Assembly (NCBI RefSeq): GCF_900155885.1
Contig: NZ_FTMB01000002.1
Location: forward strand, 1-64,000
Direction: 5' to 3'
DNA: 64,000 bases
Origin: Rhizobium sp. RU20A
GTDB lineage: Bacteria; Pseudomonadota; Alphaproteobacteria; Rhizobiales; Rhizobiaceae
Both the position numbers and the translations under genes were made by a program. The notes beneath the pieces were generated by a model. It saw only the letters and a program-made list of their open reading frames with translations, did not search any database and was not told the DNA's origin. Shown one piece after another: positions 42,420-51,008 of this stretch (its first letter is position 1; each line of letters begins with the position of its first letter).

Positions 42420-43556
42420 TCATCCGGGCAGGTGGCGCTCCGGTGCCTTGGGACGCACCTCTTCGAAGATGGTCATGGCGATCAGGCAAAGCGGCATGGC
42501 GATCATCGCGCCAACCGCACCCCACATCCACGTCCAGAAGATGATGGCGGTAAAGATGATAAAGGGATTGACCTCAAGCCGGCTGCCGAGGATCGACGGC
42601 ATCAGCAGGTTTTCCATGAGAAGGTGCAGGACGAAGAAGGCAATGGCCGGAAAGAGCGCAATCAGCAGGGCGTCATGGGTCATCAGTCCGCCCGCGGCCA
42701 GCGCCAGCGTCATGACGGTCACGCCGAGATAGGGCACGAAGCTCGACAGGAAGGCGAAGAAGCCCCAGATCGGCGCGAGTGCCAGCCCGCCCATGAAGGC
42801 AATGCCCATGGTGATGACGCCAAGGGCGGCATAGATCAGGCTCGCCGTGGAAAAGTAAAAGCCCAGTGCCGCTTCGATCGCGTTCATGATGCGGATCGCG
42901 GCCAGCCGGCGTTCGCGATGTGCGCTTGCCATGATCAGCGTCTTGCGCAGTTCGACCCGTCCGACGAGGAAGAGACCGAGAGCGGCGATGAAGATGAGGA
43001 TCTGGATGATGGCCGGCGTCAGGCCGCTGGCCGCAAAGCTCACCACCGTGCCGGCGTGCTGCATCACCATGTCCGTCATGACCTTGTCGTCCGTTCCAGC
43101 GCCGGCTGTCAGTTCCCACAGGCGCACGCGGCCGAGAAGCGGCTGCAACCGCACCAGCGTACCCTCGAGGATCTGTGGGGCCTGCGCGAAGAGATTGGCA
43201 ACGGGGTCTGCAAGACGGTTGACGAGGAAGAGTGTAGCGGAGGCCAGCAGCAGCGCCAGCGTGAGGCCACCGAGCACGGGGGGCACGCCGAAGCGGCCGA
43301 GCCGGTCGGCGCCGGCGCCAAGAACCGTACCAACCACTATGGCCATCGTAATCGGCATCAGCACCGGCTTCATCGTGTAAATGGCTGCGGACGCGGCGAG
43401 GACGAACAGGCCGATGATCGACCAGATGACCGCATAGTCGAAGCCGTCGCGCCGGATCGTGACCTGACGTCGCGGGGCAGGATCGGCCGCCGGCTCCGGT
43501 TCAAGCCCATTTGCCGGCACCGGCCGCCCGCCGCGCAACCGCTTCATCAAGTTCAT
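42420..43556 (-). CDS. AI-2E/PerM-family membrane transporter
   Basis: A 378-residue protein with about eight membrane helices and a central amphipathic region (residues about 120-180). It contains the C-terminal family blocks LSSFVPYLGVTVMTLALA and MENLLMPSILGSRLEVNPFIIF. Members of this family export small molecules such as autoinducer 2 or act as ion antiporters; the substrate here is unknown. The ATG at 43556 has AAGGGG upstream. It lies 91 bases below a small gene on the same strand that has an exact EcfG promoter, so stress co-expression is likely. Confidence 0.88.
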   Translation of the reverse strand: MNLMKRLRGGRPVPANGLEPEPAADPAPRRQVTIRRDGFDYAVIWSIIGLFVLAASAAIYTMKPVLMPITMAIVVGTVLGAGADRLGRFGVPPVLGGLTLALLLASATLFLVNRLADPVANLFAQAPQILEGTLVRLQPLLGRVRLWELTAGAGTDDKVMTDMVMQHAGTVVSFAASGLTPAIIQILIFIAALGLFLVGRVELRKTLIMASAHRERRLAAIRIMNAIEAALGFYFSTASLIYAALGVITMGIAFMGGLALAPIWGFFAFLSSFVPYLGVTVMTLALAAGGLMTHDALLIALFPAIAFFVLHLLMENLLMPSILGSRLEVNPFIIFTAIIFWTWMWGAVGAMIAMPLCLIAMTIFEEVRPKAPERHLPG

Positions 43557-43647
43557 CTCGAACCCCTTGCGTCCGACAGCGTCATGCTGCCCGCTCCCCT
43601 CGCCCGTATTCGGGCCTTGCCCCTTTCTGACGATCGCCGCGAAGCGA

Positions 43648-43821
43648 TCAGCGCTGCTCTTCCGGCGGAAACACCGCAAGCGTCAGCGACAGGGCACCTG
43701 CGCCGGCCAGCATGACGAGAAGGATGTTGGCCACGTCGGAGACGGTCTCCGGAACCAGGCCGAAGACCAGAATGGCGGCAGCGACGACAGCGAGCATGAC
43801 ACGGGGAATCCAGTAGAGCAT
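43648..43821 (-). CDS. Small two-helix membrane protein
   Basis: A 57-residue protein: RVMLAVVAAAILVFGLV and ANILLVMLAGAGALSLTLAV are membrane helices, joined by PETVSDV, with a short acidic tail FPPEEQR. Its opening MLYW resembles DUF1328, but the rest does not. The ATG at 43821 follows GGAGGA, and an exact EcfG promoter lies 43 bases upstream. It precedes the AI-2E-type permease gene on the same strand and may share its transcript. No family is recognised. Confidence 0.75.
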   Translation of the reverse strand: MLYWIPRVMLAVVAAAILVFGLVPETVSDVANILLVMLAGAGALSLTLAVFPPEEQR

Positions 43822-43863
43822 CGGGCATCCTCCTGAGGGCGTGAATGTATGAAGATGCCCTTA

Positions 43864-43888
43864 AACGCACGGCGCGGACGTTGGTTCC
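43864..43888 (-). promoter_or_regulatory. EcfG-type promoter of the small membrane protein/permease unit
   Basis: On the minus strand: GGAAC (43888-43884), 16 bases, then CGTT (43867-43864), an exact consensus pair 43 bases ahead of the ATG at 43821. Confidence 0.8.
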
Positions 43889-43939
43889 GCAGCGATTGCG
43901 TCAGCCGCGACGAACATCGCGAAAAAGTGTGCGATAGGT

Positions 43940-43965
43940 GAAACTTCCGGTGATCCGTGAACGTT
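43940..43965 (+). promoter_or_regulatory. Possible weak EcfG-type promoter
   Basis: GAAAC at 43940-43944, 17 bases, then CGTT at 43962-43965. The -35 word is one base off the GGAAC consensus. It lies 72 bases ahead of the secreted-protein gene at 44037. Confidence 0.4.
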
Positions 43966-44036
43966 CTTGGCCGTAACTTTACAGAATTCGGTGCGCCATG
44001 CGATCGGCGCTGCCTTGCGATTTACGGAGAACACCG

Positions 44037-44438
44037 ATGAAGAAGACCCTGCTTCATGCCCTGCTTTCCGCCAGCCTCGCGCTTCCGATGCTCGCCGGGG
44101 CCGCCTTTGCCGATACGGGACGCCTCAATGCCGACGAGATCCGCCGCGACATCGTGGGGCGTACGATTTACCTGGCCGCTCCGATCGGCGGAGAGTTTCC
44201 GCTGAACTACCGCACCAACGGCGTCGTTGACGGTGACGGCGAGGCGCTCGGTCTTGGCAAGTTCATCGCGCCCAAGGACAAGGGCAAATGGTGGATCGAC
44301 GGCAATCGTCTCTGCCAGCAGTTCAACGTCTGGTACGATGGTGCACCCATGTGCTTCGAACTCAGCCGCACCGAGCCCGGCAAGGTCAAGTGGGTTAGAG
44401 ACAACGGCCAGACCGGCGTGGCACGGATCGGCAACTGA
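44037..44438 (+). CDS. Small secreted protein, DUF995-like
   Basis: A 133-residue protein with a clear signal peptide (KKTLLHALLSASLALPMLAG, cut after AFA near residue 25). The mature part begins with LNADEIRRDIVGRTIYLAAP and ends with WWIDGNRLCQQFNVWYDGAPMCFEL, with two cysteines likely disulfide-bonded. That layout resembles DUF995-type periplasmic proteins of rhizobia, whose role is unknown. The ATG at 44037 is preceded by ACGGAGAA. A terminator follows. Stress control is possible but the promoter match is weak. Confidence 0.75.
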   Translation: MKKTLLHALLSASLALPMLAGAAFADTGRLNADEIRRDIVGRTIYLAAPIGGEFPLNYRTNGVVDGDGEALGLGKFIAPKDKGKWWIDGNRLCQQFNVWYDGAPMCFELSRTEPGKVKWVRDNGQTGVARIGN

Positions 44439-44456
44439 CGCATCCACCAAACATCA

Positions 44457-44487
44457 AAAGGGCCCGCCGCAAGGCGAGCCCTTTTTC
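44457..44487. terminator. Terminator between the secreted-protein gene and ridA
   Basis: AAAAGGGC and GCCCTTTTT flank a GC-rich loop, located between convergent stops at 44438 and 44508. Confidence 0.8.
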
Positions 44488-44507
44488 ATGCGCGTCGTCA
44501 GGTAGCC

Positions 44508-44852
44508 TCAGATGGCGGCGACGACGATGACTTCCACGAGGTATTCCGGGGCGGCGAGCTTGGATTCGCCGGTGGCGCGGGCGGGCGTGTGGCCAGCGGG
44601 CACCCACTTGTCCCACACGGCGTTCATCTTGGAGAAGTCGGCGATGTCGGCGAGCCAGATCTGGGCGGTCAGGATCTTGGTCTTGTCCGTGCCAGCGAGC
44701 GCCAGCAGACGATCGACTTCGGCCAGCGCCTGCTCGGTCTGGGTGGCGACGTCGTGGCCGGCTTCGCCGACCTGGCCAGCGAGATAGGCGATGCCGTTGT
44801 GGACGACGGCCTGGCTCATGCGGGGGCCGACTTCATAGCGCGTGATGGACAT
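44508..44852 (-). CDS. RidA-family enamine/imine deaminase
   Basis: A 114-residue protein of the YjgF/YER057c/UK114 fold. GIAYLAGQVGEAG near 19-31, the QTEQALAEVDRLLALAGTD block and HTPARATGESKLAAPEYLVEVIV with the conserved arginine are readable. RidA hydrolyses reactive 2-aminoacrylate-type intermediates to keto acids. This copy fits the common RidA-like branch whose members lie near amino-acid or nitrogen genes. The start at 44852 is the family N-terminus. It ends the leftward group below the dpp operon, separated from dppF by 216 bases. Confidence 0.9.
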   Translation of the reverse strand: MSITRYEVGPRMSQAVVHNGIAYLAGQVGEAGHDVATQTEQALAEVDRLLALAGTDKTKILTAQIWLADIADFSKMNAVWDKWVPAGHTPARATGESKLAAPEYLVEVIVVAAI

Positions 44853-45068
44853 GGTGATTTCCCTGCTCGGCGCGGGACCGGCTGGCACCGGAGCCACGCG
44901 AATGGTGCTGAGGAGCGGTGACCGGCTGCATCTGCGCTGGCCTGACCGGGTGACGGCGCCGGGCAAAACGCCACGGCTGCCGCTCCTCTAGCGCATTCCC
45001 CCGGCAGTGCAAACCACCACGCATGCCCGGCCACAGCTTGCCCACAGGCAAGTCTACCCGCCGCCCTT

Positions 45069-45896
45069 TCAGGCGGCCGACTTGCGGGCGAGCCTTGCCT
45101 TGATGCTCTCGACATCGGCACGCGGCGTCGCGGCAAAGAGCGTCTTTGTGTAGGCATGCTGCGGATCGGAAAAGACCGCATCGCGGGTGCCGTATTCCAC
45201 CGCCTCGCCGTAATACATCACCATCACCTCGTCGGCGATGTAGCGCACCACCGAAAGGTCGTGGCTGATGAAGACATAGGTCAGGCTGAACTCGTCCTGC
45301 AGATCGGCGAGAAGGTTCAGCACCTGCGCCTGCACCGATAGATCGAGCGCCGAGACCGGCTCGTCCAGCACCAGAAGGCGCGGATTGAGCATCAGGGCGC
45401 GGGCAATCGCGATGCGCTGGCGCTGGCCGCCGGAGAACATATGCGGGTAGCGCGCATAATGCTTCTCCTCCAGCCCCACCTTTTTCAGCATGGCCATGGC
45501 CTTGTCCTTGCGGTCGGCCGCGGACATGGAGGTGTTGATGATCAGCGGCTCGCCGAGGATGTCGCCGATCTTCTTGCGCGGATTGAGCGTGCCATAGGGG
45601 TTCTGGAAGACGATCTGCACCTTGCGGCGCAGCTTCGGCGTCATCGCCTGGCGGGTGATGTCCACGGTCTCGCCATCGATCAGCATCTCGCCCGCCGTCG
45701 GCGCATCGATCATCGTGACCATGCGGGCAAGCGTGGACTTGCCGCAGCCGCTTTCGCCGACGATGGCCAGCGTCTTGCCCTGCTCCACGGAGAAGCTCAC
45801 GCCCTTGACGGCGTGGACCGTGCGGGCGGGTTTGAAGAGGCTTCCCGGCACGTGATAGTCGCGGACGAGGTTCTTGGCTTCGAGCACTTTGGTCAT
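45069..45896 (-). CDS. dppF: Dipeptide ABC transporter ATPase, DppF type
   Basis: A 275-residue nucleotide-binding subunit: Walker A GESGCGKST (about 48-56), signature FSGGQRQRIAIARAL, Walker B RLLVLDEPVSALD, and the switch histidine in FISHDLSVVRYI. The C-terminal HAYTKTLFAATPRAD is the peptide-transporter extension. Start and dppD stop overlap by four bases (ATGA). With dppD it drives the DppBC permease. Confidence 0.93.
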   Translation of the reverse strand: MTKVLEAKNLVRDYHVPGSLFKPARTVHAVKGVSFSVEQGKTLAIVGESGCGKSTLARMVTMIDAPTAGEMLIDGETVDITRQAMTPKLRRKVQIVFQNPYGTLNPRKKIGDILGEPLIINTSMSAADRKDKAMAMLKKVGLEEKHYARYPHMFSGGQRQRIAIARALMLNPRLLVLDEPVSALDLSVQAQVLNLLADLQDEFSLTYVFISHDLSVVRYIADEVMVMYYGEAVEYGTRDAVFSDPQHAYTKTLFAATPRADVESIKARLARKSAA

Positions 45897-46747
45897 CGCG
45901 CCGCTCCTTCGAAAATGTCCTTGTCGGTCAGGAATTCGCCGATCGTAGGCAGACGGTCGCCGGTCGCATTGTCCGGCAGGGCCGAGAGAAGCGCACGGGT
46001 ATAGGCGCTTTTCGGGTTTTCGAAGAGCGAGAGCACGTCCGCCTCCTCGATCTTACGGCCCTTGTACTGCACGATGACGCGGTCGGCGGTTTCGGCCACC
46101 ACGCCCATATTGTGGGTGATCATGATGAGGCCCATGCCGTTTTCGGCCTGCAGCTTCATCAGGAGATCGAGGATCTGCTTCTGGATCGTCACATCGAGCG
46201 CCGTCGTCGGCTCGTCGGCGATGAGGAGCTTCGGATTGCAGGCAAGGGCGGTCGCGATCATCACGCGCTGACACTGGCCGCCCGACATCTGGTGCGGGAA
46301 GCTCGAGAGGCGGTCTTCCGGATTGGGAATGCCCACCAGCTTGAAAAGCTCGATCGCCCGGTCGTGCCGCGCCTTCTTGTTGAGATCGGTGTGCTGCTTC
46401 AGCACCTCCTCGATCTGGAAGCCGACGGTGAAGCAGGGATTGAGGCTCGCCACCGGCTCCTGGAAGATCATGGCGATCTCCTTGCCGATGATCTTGCGGC
46501 GCTCGGCGGCCGACATGGTGAGCATGTCGCGGCCGTCGAAGGTGAGCACATCGGCCGAGACCTTTGCCGTCCAGGGAAGAAGCCCCATGGCGGCGAGCAT
46601 GGAAACCGACTTGCCGGACCCGGATTCACCGACGATCGCCAGCACTTCGCCCGCATTGACCGAGAGCGACACGCCATCCACGGCCCGGAAGGGGCCGCTG
46701 GCGGTATCGAACTCGACGACGAGATTTCTGATTTCGAGAAGGGACAT
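45893..46747 (-). CDS. dppD: Dipeptide ABC transporter ATPase, DppD type
   Basis: A 284-residue ATPase: Walker [14 protein letters not shown], a Q-loop in [11 protein letters not shown], signature [15 protein letters not shown] (glutamine-cysteine in place of the usual QR) and Walker [13 protein letters not shown]. The ATG at 46747 shares one base with the stop of the small unidentified gene upstream (TGATG), so the two are translationally coupled. The longer frame to 46786 would overlap that gene and lacks similarity. Confidence 0.93.
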   Translation of the reverse strand: MSLLEIRNLVVEFDTASGPFRAVDGVSLSVNAGEVLAIVGESGSGKSVSMLAAMGLLPWTAKVSADVLTFDGRDMLTMSAAERRKIIGKEIAMIFQEPVASLNPCFTVGFQIEEVLKQHTDLNKKARHDRAIELFKLVGIPNPEDRLSSFPHQMSGGQCQRVMIATALACNPKLLIADEPTTALDVTIQKQILDLLMKLQAENGMGLIMITHNMGVVAETADRVIVQYKGRKIEEADVLSLFENPKSAYTRALLSALPDNATGDRLPTIGEFLTDKDIFEGAAR

Positions 46748-47112
46748 CAGGCGTGTCTCCCTGTGTATGGCGCAGCGTCCAACCATGCGCGGCGCGTTTC
46801 GGCCACGGAGTTGATTGCGACAGGCGCAATGACGATATAAGATGCGATACGATCCGGGCTAACAGGAGATATTTCCATGCGACCGCCCATTCTGCCGCCA
46901 CTGATATGATCTGCCACAGGCGCCTTTCCGGCGCCGGTGATCTCGGCCCGCAGCGCAATCAGCCGCTCGAGTTCGGCCCCCCAGACGGACAGGTAGTGGA
47001 GCATCCCACTGATCAGCGTCTTGCCGAGCCAGCCGGCCGCAGCCACCGTCGTCGCGATCAACGCGGCGACGACGGCCCCTCCCCCGCTCTGAAGAAGCAG
47101 CGTGCAGAGCAT
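46747..47112 (-). CDS. Unrecognised 121-residue membrane-anchored protein within the dpp operon
   Basis: The ATG (47112-47110) overlaps the dppC stop as TGATG, and its own stop overlaps the dppD ATG as TGATG, so it is sandwiched with no spacer on either side. Residues about 10-30 form one membrane helix (GGAVVAALIATTVAAAGWLG). Residues 40-62 could be an amphipathic helix (YLSVWGAELERLIALRAEI). The rest is polar, with ISGGRMGGRMEISPV and a second mildly hydrophobic part, ASYIVIAPVAI. I know of no such subunit in dipeptide transporters. Exact coupling at both ends argues for a real protein, perhaps a regulator or scaffold of the complex; a chance frame cannot be excluded. Confidence 0.6.
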   Translation of the reverse strand: MLCTLLLQSGGGAVVAALIATTVAAAGWLGKTLISGMLHYLSVWGAELERLIALRAEITGAGKAPVADHISGGRMGGRMEISPVSPDRIASYIVIAPVAINSVAETRRAWLDAAPYTGRHA

Positions 47113-47999
47113 CACGACCTCTTCAGCTTGGGATCGAGCGCATCGCGCAGGCCGTCGCCCATCAGGTTGATGGCGAGAACGGTGATGAGAATGGCGAGGC
47201 CCGGGAAGGTGACGACCCACCAGGCCCGCTGGATGAACTCACGCGCTTCGGCGAGCATCGTGCCCCATTCCGGCGTCGGCGGCTGGGCGCCCATGCCGAG
47301 GAAGCCGAGGGCCGCGGCATCAAGGATGGCGGCGGAGAAGGCGAGCGTCGCCTGCACGATCAGCGGGGCGAGGCAGTTCGGCAGGATGGTCAGGAACATC
47401 AGCCGCATCGTGCCGGCGCCGGCGACCTGCGAGGCGATGACGTAGTCCTTGGTCTTTTCCGTCATCACGGCCGCACGCGTCAGGCGCACGAAATGCGGCT
47501 GGTTGACGAGCGCGATGGCGATCATGGCATTGACGAGGCCGGGACCGAGCACCGCGACCAGCACGAGGGCGAGAAGCAGCGACGGGAAGGCGAGGATGAT
47601 GTCCATGACGCGCATGATGATCGTATCGACCCGGCCGCGGAAATAGCCGGCGACGAGACCGATCAGCACGCCCGAGAGCACCGAGAGCGTGACGACCACG
47701 ACGCCGATAAAGAGCGAGAAGCGGGCGCCGTAGATCAGGCGCGAGAGGATGTCGCGCCCGACGGCATCCGTGCCGAGCGGGAAAGCCCATTGGCCGCCTT
47801 CCATGAAGACGGGTGGCAGAAGCAGGATATCGCGGTTCTGCGCGCTTGGCGCATGGGGGGCGACGACGGGGGCGAAGACGGCGACGAAAAGCACGACGAG
47901 AAAGATCGCGAGCCCGATGACGGCGCCGGTGTTGCGCGAGAAATAGTACCAGAACTCCGAAAAGCCGGAGGGCGCCGTGCCGGTTTCAACAGTGGCCAT
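47112..47999 (-). CDS. dppC: Dipeptide ABC transporter permease, DppC type
   Basis: A 295-residue inner-membrane permease with six helices. FPLGTDAVGRDILSRLIYGAR near residue 73 is the OppC/DppC entry motif. The EAA loop lies near YVIASQVAGAGTMRLMFLTILP. The N-terminus GFSEFWYYFSRNTGAVIGL is the first helix. It lies ten bases below dppB and is coupled at its stop to the next small gene. Confidence 0.94.
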   Translation of the reverse strand: MATVETGTAPSGFSEFWYYFSRNTGAVIGLAIFLVVLFVAVFAPVVAPHAPSAQNRDILLLPPVFMEGGQWAFPLGTDAVGRDILSRLIYGARFSLFIGVVVVTLSVLSGVLIGLVAGYFRGRVDTIIMRVMDIILAFPSLLLALVLVAVLGPGLVNAMIAIALVNQPHFVRLTRAAVMTEKTKDYVIASQVAGAGTMRLMFLTILPNCLAPLIVQATLAFSAAILDAAALGFLGMGAQPPTPEWGTMLAEAREFIQRAWWVVTFPGLAILITVLAINLMGDGLRDALDPKLKRS

Positions 48000-48009
48000 G
48001 GCGAGCCTC

Positions 48010-49014
48010 CTAGTTGCGGATGCGCGGATTGATCAGCCCGTAGAGCAGATCGACCGCGAGATTGACGAACATGATGACGGCGGCAATCAGCATCAGCCCA
48101 CCCTGCACCACGGCATAGTCGCGCTTAAAGACGCTATCGACCATCCATTTGCCGATGCCCGGCCAGGAGAAGATGGTTTCCGTGAGGATGGCGCCGGCGA
48201 GCAGCACGCCGACCTGCAGGCCGATCGTGGTGATGACCGGAATCATCGCATTACGAAGGGCGTGAACGCCGATGACGCGAAAGGGCGACATGCCCTTGGC
48301 GCGTGCCGTGCGCACATAGTCTTCGCCCAGCACCTCCAGCATGGCCGAGCGCGTCTGGCGCGCGATGACGGCGAGCGGGATGGTGGCGAGCACGATGGTC
48401 GGCAGGATGAGATAGCTGACCGCCGAGCGGAAGGCGCCGGACTGGCCCGACAGCAGGCTGTCGATCAGCATGAAACCGGTGACGGGCGGGAAGAAATACA
48501 TCAGCGAGATGCGGCCCGAAACGGGCGTCCAGCCGAGATAGCCAGAAAAGAAGATGATCAGAAGCAGGCCCCACCAGAAGATCGGCATGGAATAGCCGAC
48601 GAGCGCGGCGCCCATGATGGTCTGGTCGAGCCAGGTGCCGCGCTTGACCGCCGCTAGAACGCCGGCGGGAATGCCGAGCGCCACGGCGAGGATGATCGCA
48701 CAGAGCGACAGCTCGATCGTCGCCGGGAAGAGCTGCAGGAAATCATCGAGCACCGGGCGCTTGGTGACGATGGAGCTGCCGAAGTCACCGGTGACGAGAT
48801 TGCCGAGATAATCGAAGTACTGGATGTAGAGCGGCCGATCGAGGCCGAGCTCGTGCATGATCTCCGCATGCCGCTCCGGTGCCATGACGCGCTCGCCGGA
48901 CATGAGCATGACGGGATCGCCGGGCAGCAGGCGGATGAAGGAGAATGCAATGATGGAGACCCCGATGAAGGTCGGGATCAGGACGGCGAGCCGTCCGAGA
49001 AGAAAGCGAAACAT
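48010..49014 (-). CDS. dppB: Dipeptide ABC transporter permease, DppB type
   Basis: A 334-residue permease: FRFLLGRLAVLIPTFIGVSI is the first helix, RLLPGDPVMLMSGERV the characteristic DppB loop, and YVRTARAKGMSPFRVIGVHALR the EAA loop that touches the ATPase. The EPS-like end is present as ETIFSWPGIGKWMVDSV. It follows a hairpin that separates it from dppA, in the usual A-B-C order. Confidence 0.94.
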   Translation of the reverse strand: MFRFLLGRLAVLIPTFIGVSIIAFSFIRLLPGDPVMLMSGERVMAPERHAEIMHELGLDRPLYIQYFDYLGNLVTGDFGSSIVTKRPVLDDFLQLFPATIELSLCAIILAVALGIPAGVLAAVKRGTWLDQTIMGAALVGYSMPIFWWGLLLIIFFSGYLGWTPVSGRISLMYFFPPVTGFMLIDSLLSGQSGAFRSAVSYLILPTIVLATIPLAVIARQTRSAMLEVLGEDYVRTARAKGMSPFRVIGVHALRNAMIPVITTIGLQVGVLLAGAILTETIFSWPGIGKWMVDSVFKRDYAVVQGGLMLIAAVIMFVNLAVDLLYGLINPRIRN

Positions 49015-49043
49015 GAAGCCAACATCCCTGTTTTATGGGAAAA

Positions 49044-49076
49044 GCCGGCGGCCCGATGTTCTTTCGGGCCGCCGGC
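49044..49076 (-). terminator. Attenuating hairpin between dppA and dppB
   Basis: GCCGGCGGCCCGA and TCGGGCCGCCGGC are exact 13-base arms with a 7-base loop. On the minus strand they are followed by TTTTCCC. It lies about 45 bases past dppA and before dppB, and probably reduces read-through so that binding protein exceeds permeases. Confidence 0.8.
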
Positions 49077-49119
49077 TCGACACGCTCTTTGCGGCGTGCG
49101 TTTCTTGAAAAGCCGCCGG

Positions 49120-50715
49120 TTATTCGGCGATATCGACGCCGTCGAAGCGGTGAACGCCGACCGGGTCCATCTGGTAACCCGAGACCTTCTTGCTCATCGG
49201 AACGGCTTCGACGGAATGGTCGATCGTGTTCCACGGCGCTTCGCGCTTGAAGACGACCTGAGCCTCTTCATAGAGCTTGGTGCGTTCGGCCATGTCGGAG
49301 GTTTCCTTGGCCTTGGTCACGAGATCGTCGAATTCCTTGTTGCACCACTGGGCGCGGTTGTTGCCGCCCACGGCATCGCAGCCGAGCAGGGTGTCGAGGA
49401 AGTTGTCCGGATCGCCATTGTCGCCGGTCCAGCCGAGAATGACGGCGCCATCGCGGTCCTTCTCCTTGGAAAGCTTCAGGTATTCGGCCCATTCGTGGGT
49501 CACGATCTCGACCTTGACGCCAATGGCGGCGAGGTCTGCCTGCATGAGTTCGGCCGCGCGGCGGGCGTTCAGCATGTAGGGGCGCGACACGGGCATGGCC
49601 CAGATCTTCATCGACAGATCCTTGACGCCGGCTGCCTCGAGCGCCTTCTTGGCGGCTTCGGGGTCATACTTGTCGTCTTCGATCTTGTCGTTATAGGACC
49701 ACATGGTCGGCGGGATCGGGTTCTTGGCAACCTTGGCGGCTCCCTGGAACACGGCGTCGACGATCGCCTGCTTGTTGATCGCCTGGTTCAGCGCCTTGCG
49801 CACTTCCGGCTTGTCGAAGGGAGCCTGCGTCGTGTTGTAGGCGAGATAGGCGACGTTGAGGCCTTCCTTCTCGGCAACCGTCAGGTTCGGGTCCTTCTTC
49901 AGTTCCGGCACGTCAGCGGCATTCGGATAGGGCATGATGTGGCATTCGCCGGCCTTCAGCTTCTGGGCGCGAACTGCCGCATCCGGCGTGATGGCGAAGA
50001 CGAGATCGTCGATCGGCTGCTTGCCGGCCCAGTAGTCCGGGTTGGCCTTGTAGCGGATCACGGCATCGGCCTGGTAGGCGACGAAGGTGAAGGGGCCGGT
50101 GCCCAGCGGCTGCTGGTTCATCAGTTCCATCTTGCCGTCGGCCTGCAGCTTGTCGGCATATTCCTTGGAAACGATGGAGGCGAAGTCCATGCCGAGATTG
50201 GCGAGGAAGGGTGCTTCCGGCTTGTTCAGCACGAACTTGACGGTGAGGTCGTCCACCTTCTCGATCGACTTCAGGAGTTCCGGCAGGCCCATGCCGGCGA
50301 AATACTCCCAGGAAGCGCCGGTCACGTACTTGTTCCAGGCGTTGTCGGCCTTGTACTGGCGCTCGAAGGAGAAGATCACGTCATCGGCATTGAGTTCGCG
50401 GGTCGGCGTAAAGAAATCGGTGGTCTGGAACTTCACACCCGGGCGCAGCTTGAAGGTGTATTCAAGGCCATCGGGCGAAATCGTCCAGCTTTCGGCCAGA
50501 CCCGGCTCCAGCTCGGTCGAGCCCTTCTTGAACTCGACAAGACGATTATAGACGGTGCGCGAGGATGCATCGAAGGTCGTGCCGGCGGTGTACAGCGCCG
50601 AATCAAAGCCCTCGGGCGAGCCTTCGGAGCAGTAGACCAGCGTCTTCGACCAAGCCGTGCCAGCCATCAGTCCCGCGAGTGCCGTCGCGGCAAGCAGAGT
50701 GGTGAGCTTCTTCAT
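49120..50715 (-). CDS. dppA: Dipeptide-binding periplasmic protein
   Basis: A 531-residue solute-binding protein. The signal peptide is residues 1-23 (LLAATALAGLMAGTAWS, cut before KTLVYC). LVYCSEGSPEGFDSALYTAG, PTRELNADDVIFSFERQ, MPYPNAADVPELK and GWTGDNGDPDNF follow E. coli DppA almost line for line. DppA binds dipeptides and, in enterobacteria, heme, and feeds DppBCDF. It heads the leftward operon; the promoter must be in the 293 bases shared with the divergent LuxR gene. Confidence 0.95.
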   Translation of the reverse strand: MKKLTTLLAATALAGLMAGTAWSKTLVYCSEGSPEGFDSALYTAGTTFDASSRTVYNRLVEFKKGSTELEPGLAESWTISPDGLEYTFKLRPGVKFQTTDFFTPTRELNADDVIFSFERQYKADNAWNKYVTGASWEYFAGMGLPELLKSIEKVDDLTVKFVLNKPEAPFLANLGMDFASIVSKEYADKLQADGKMELMNQQPLGTGPFTFVAYQADAVIRYKANPDYWAGKQPIDDLVFAITPDAAVRAQKLKAGECHIMPYPNAADVPELKKDPNLTVAEKEGLNVAYLAYNTTQAPFDKPEVRKALNQAINKQAIVDAVFQGAAKVAKNPIPPTMWSYNDKIEDDKYDPEAAKKALEAAGVKDLSMKIWAMPVSRPYMLNARRAAELMQADLAAIGVKVEIVTHEWAEYLKLSKEKDRDGAVILGWTGDNGDPDNFLDTLLGCDAVGGNNRAQWCNKEFDDLVTKAKETSDMAERTKLYEEAQVVFKREAPWNTIDHSVEAVPMSKKVSGYQMDPVGVHRFDGVDIAE

Positions 50716-51008
50716 GAATTGCTTCCCAGTTTATTCTTGATTGTTTTCGTTCAGAGCCGGCACAGGGTCCCCCTGCCCAGTCAGGTGGGGATGGAACGAC
50801 ATTTGATGCCGCTTTGCAATAAGCGCCCAATCGAAATTTATCCAGAAGGAAAAAATTCTCGTGAATCCGAGACCTGTGGCAAACTGATCCGGAACTGAAG
50901 GGAAAGACGGGATCAAAGACCCTGAAAAGTTGAACTTCTTTGATGCGTAGCCGTTGCCTTACTGGATCGGCAGGATACACTCGCTTCGAGGCAGGGGGAG
51001 CGGCAAGC

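Noticed and set aside
44853-45068. A small leftward frame upstream of ridA as a gene
   Set aside because: It is only an N-terminal extension of ridA without family similarity; I see no separate gene in this 216-base gap.
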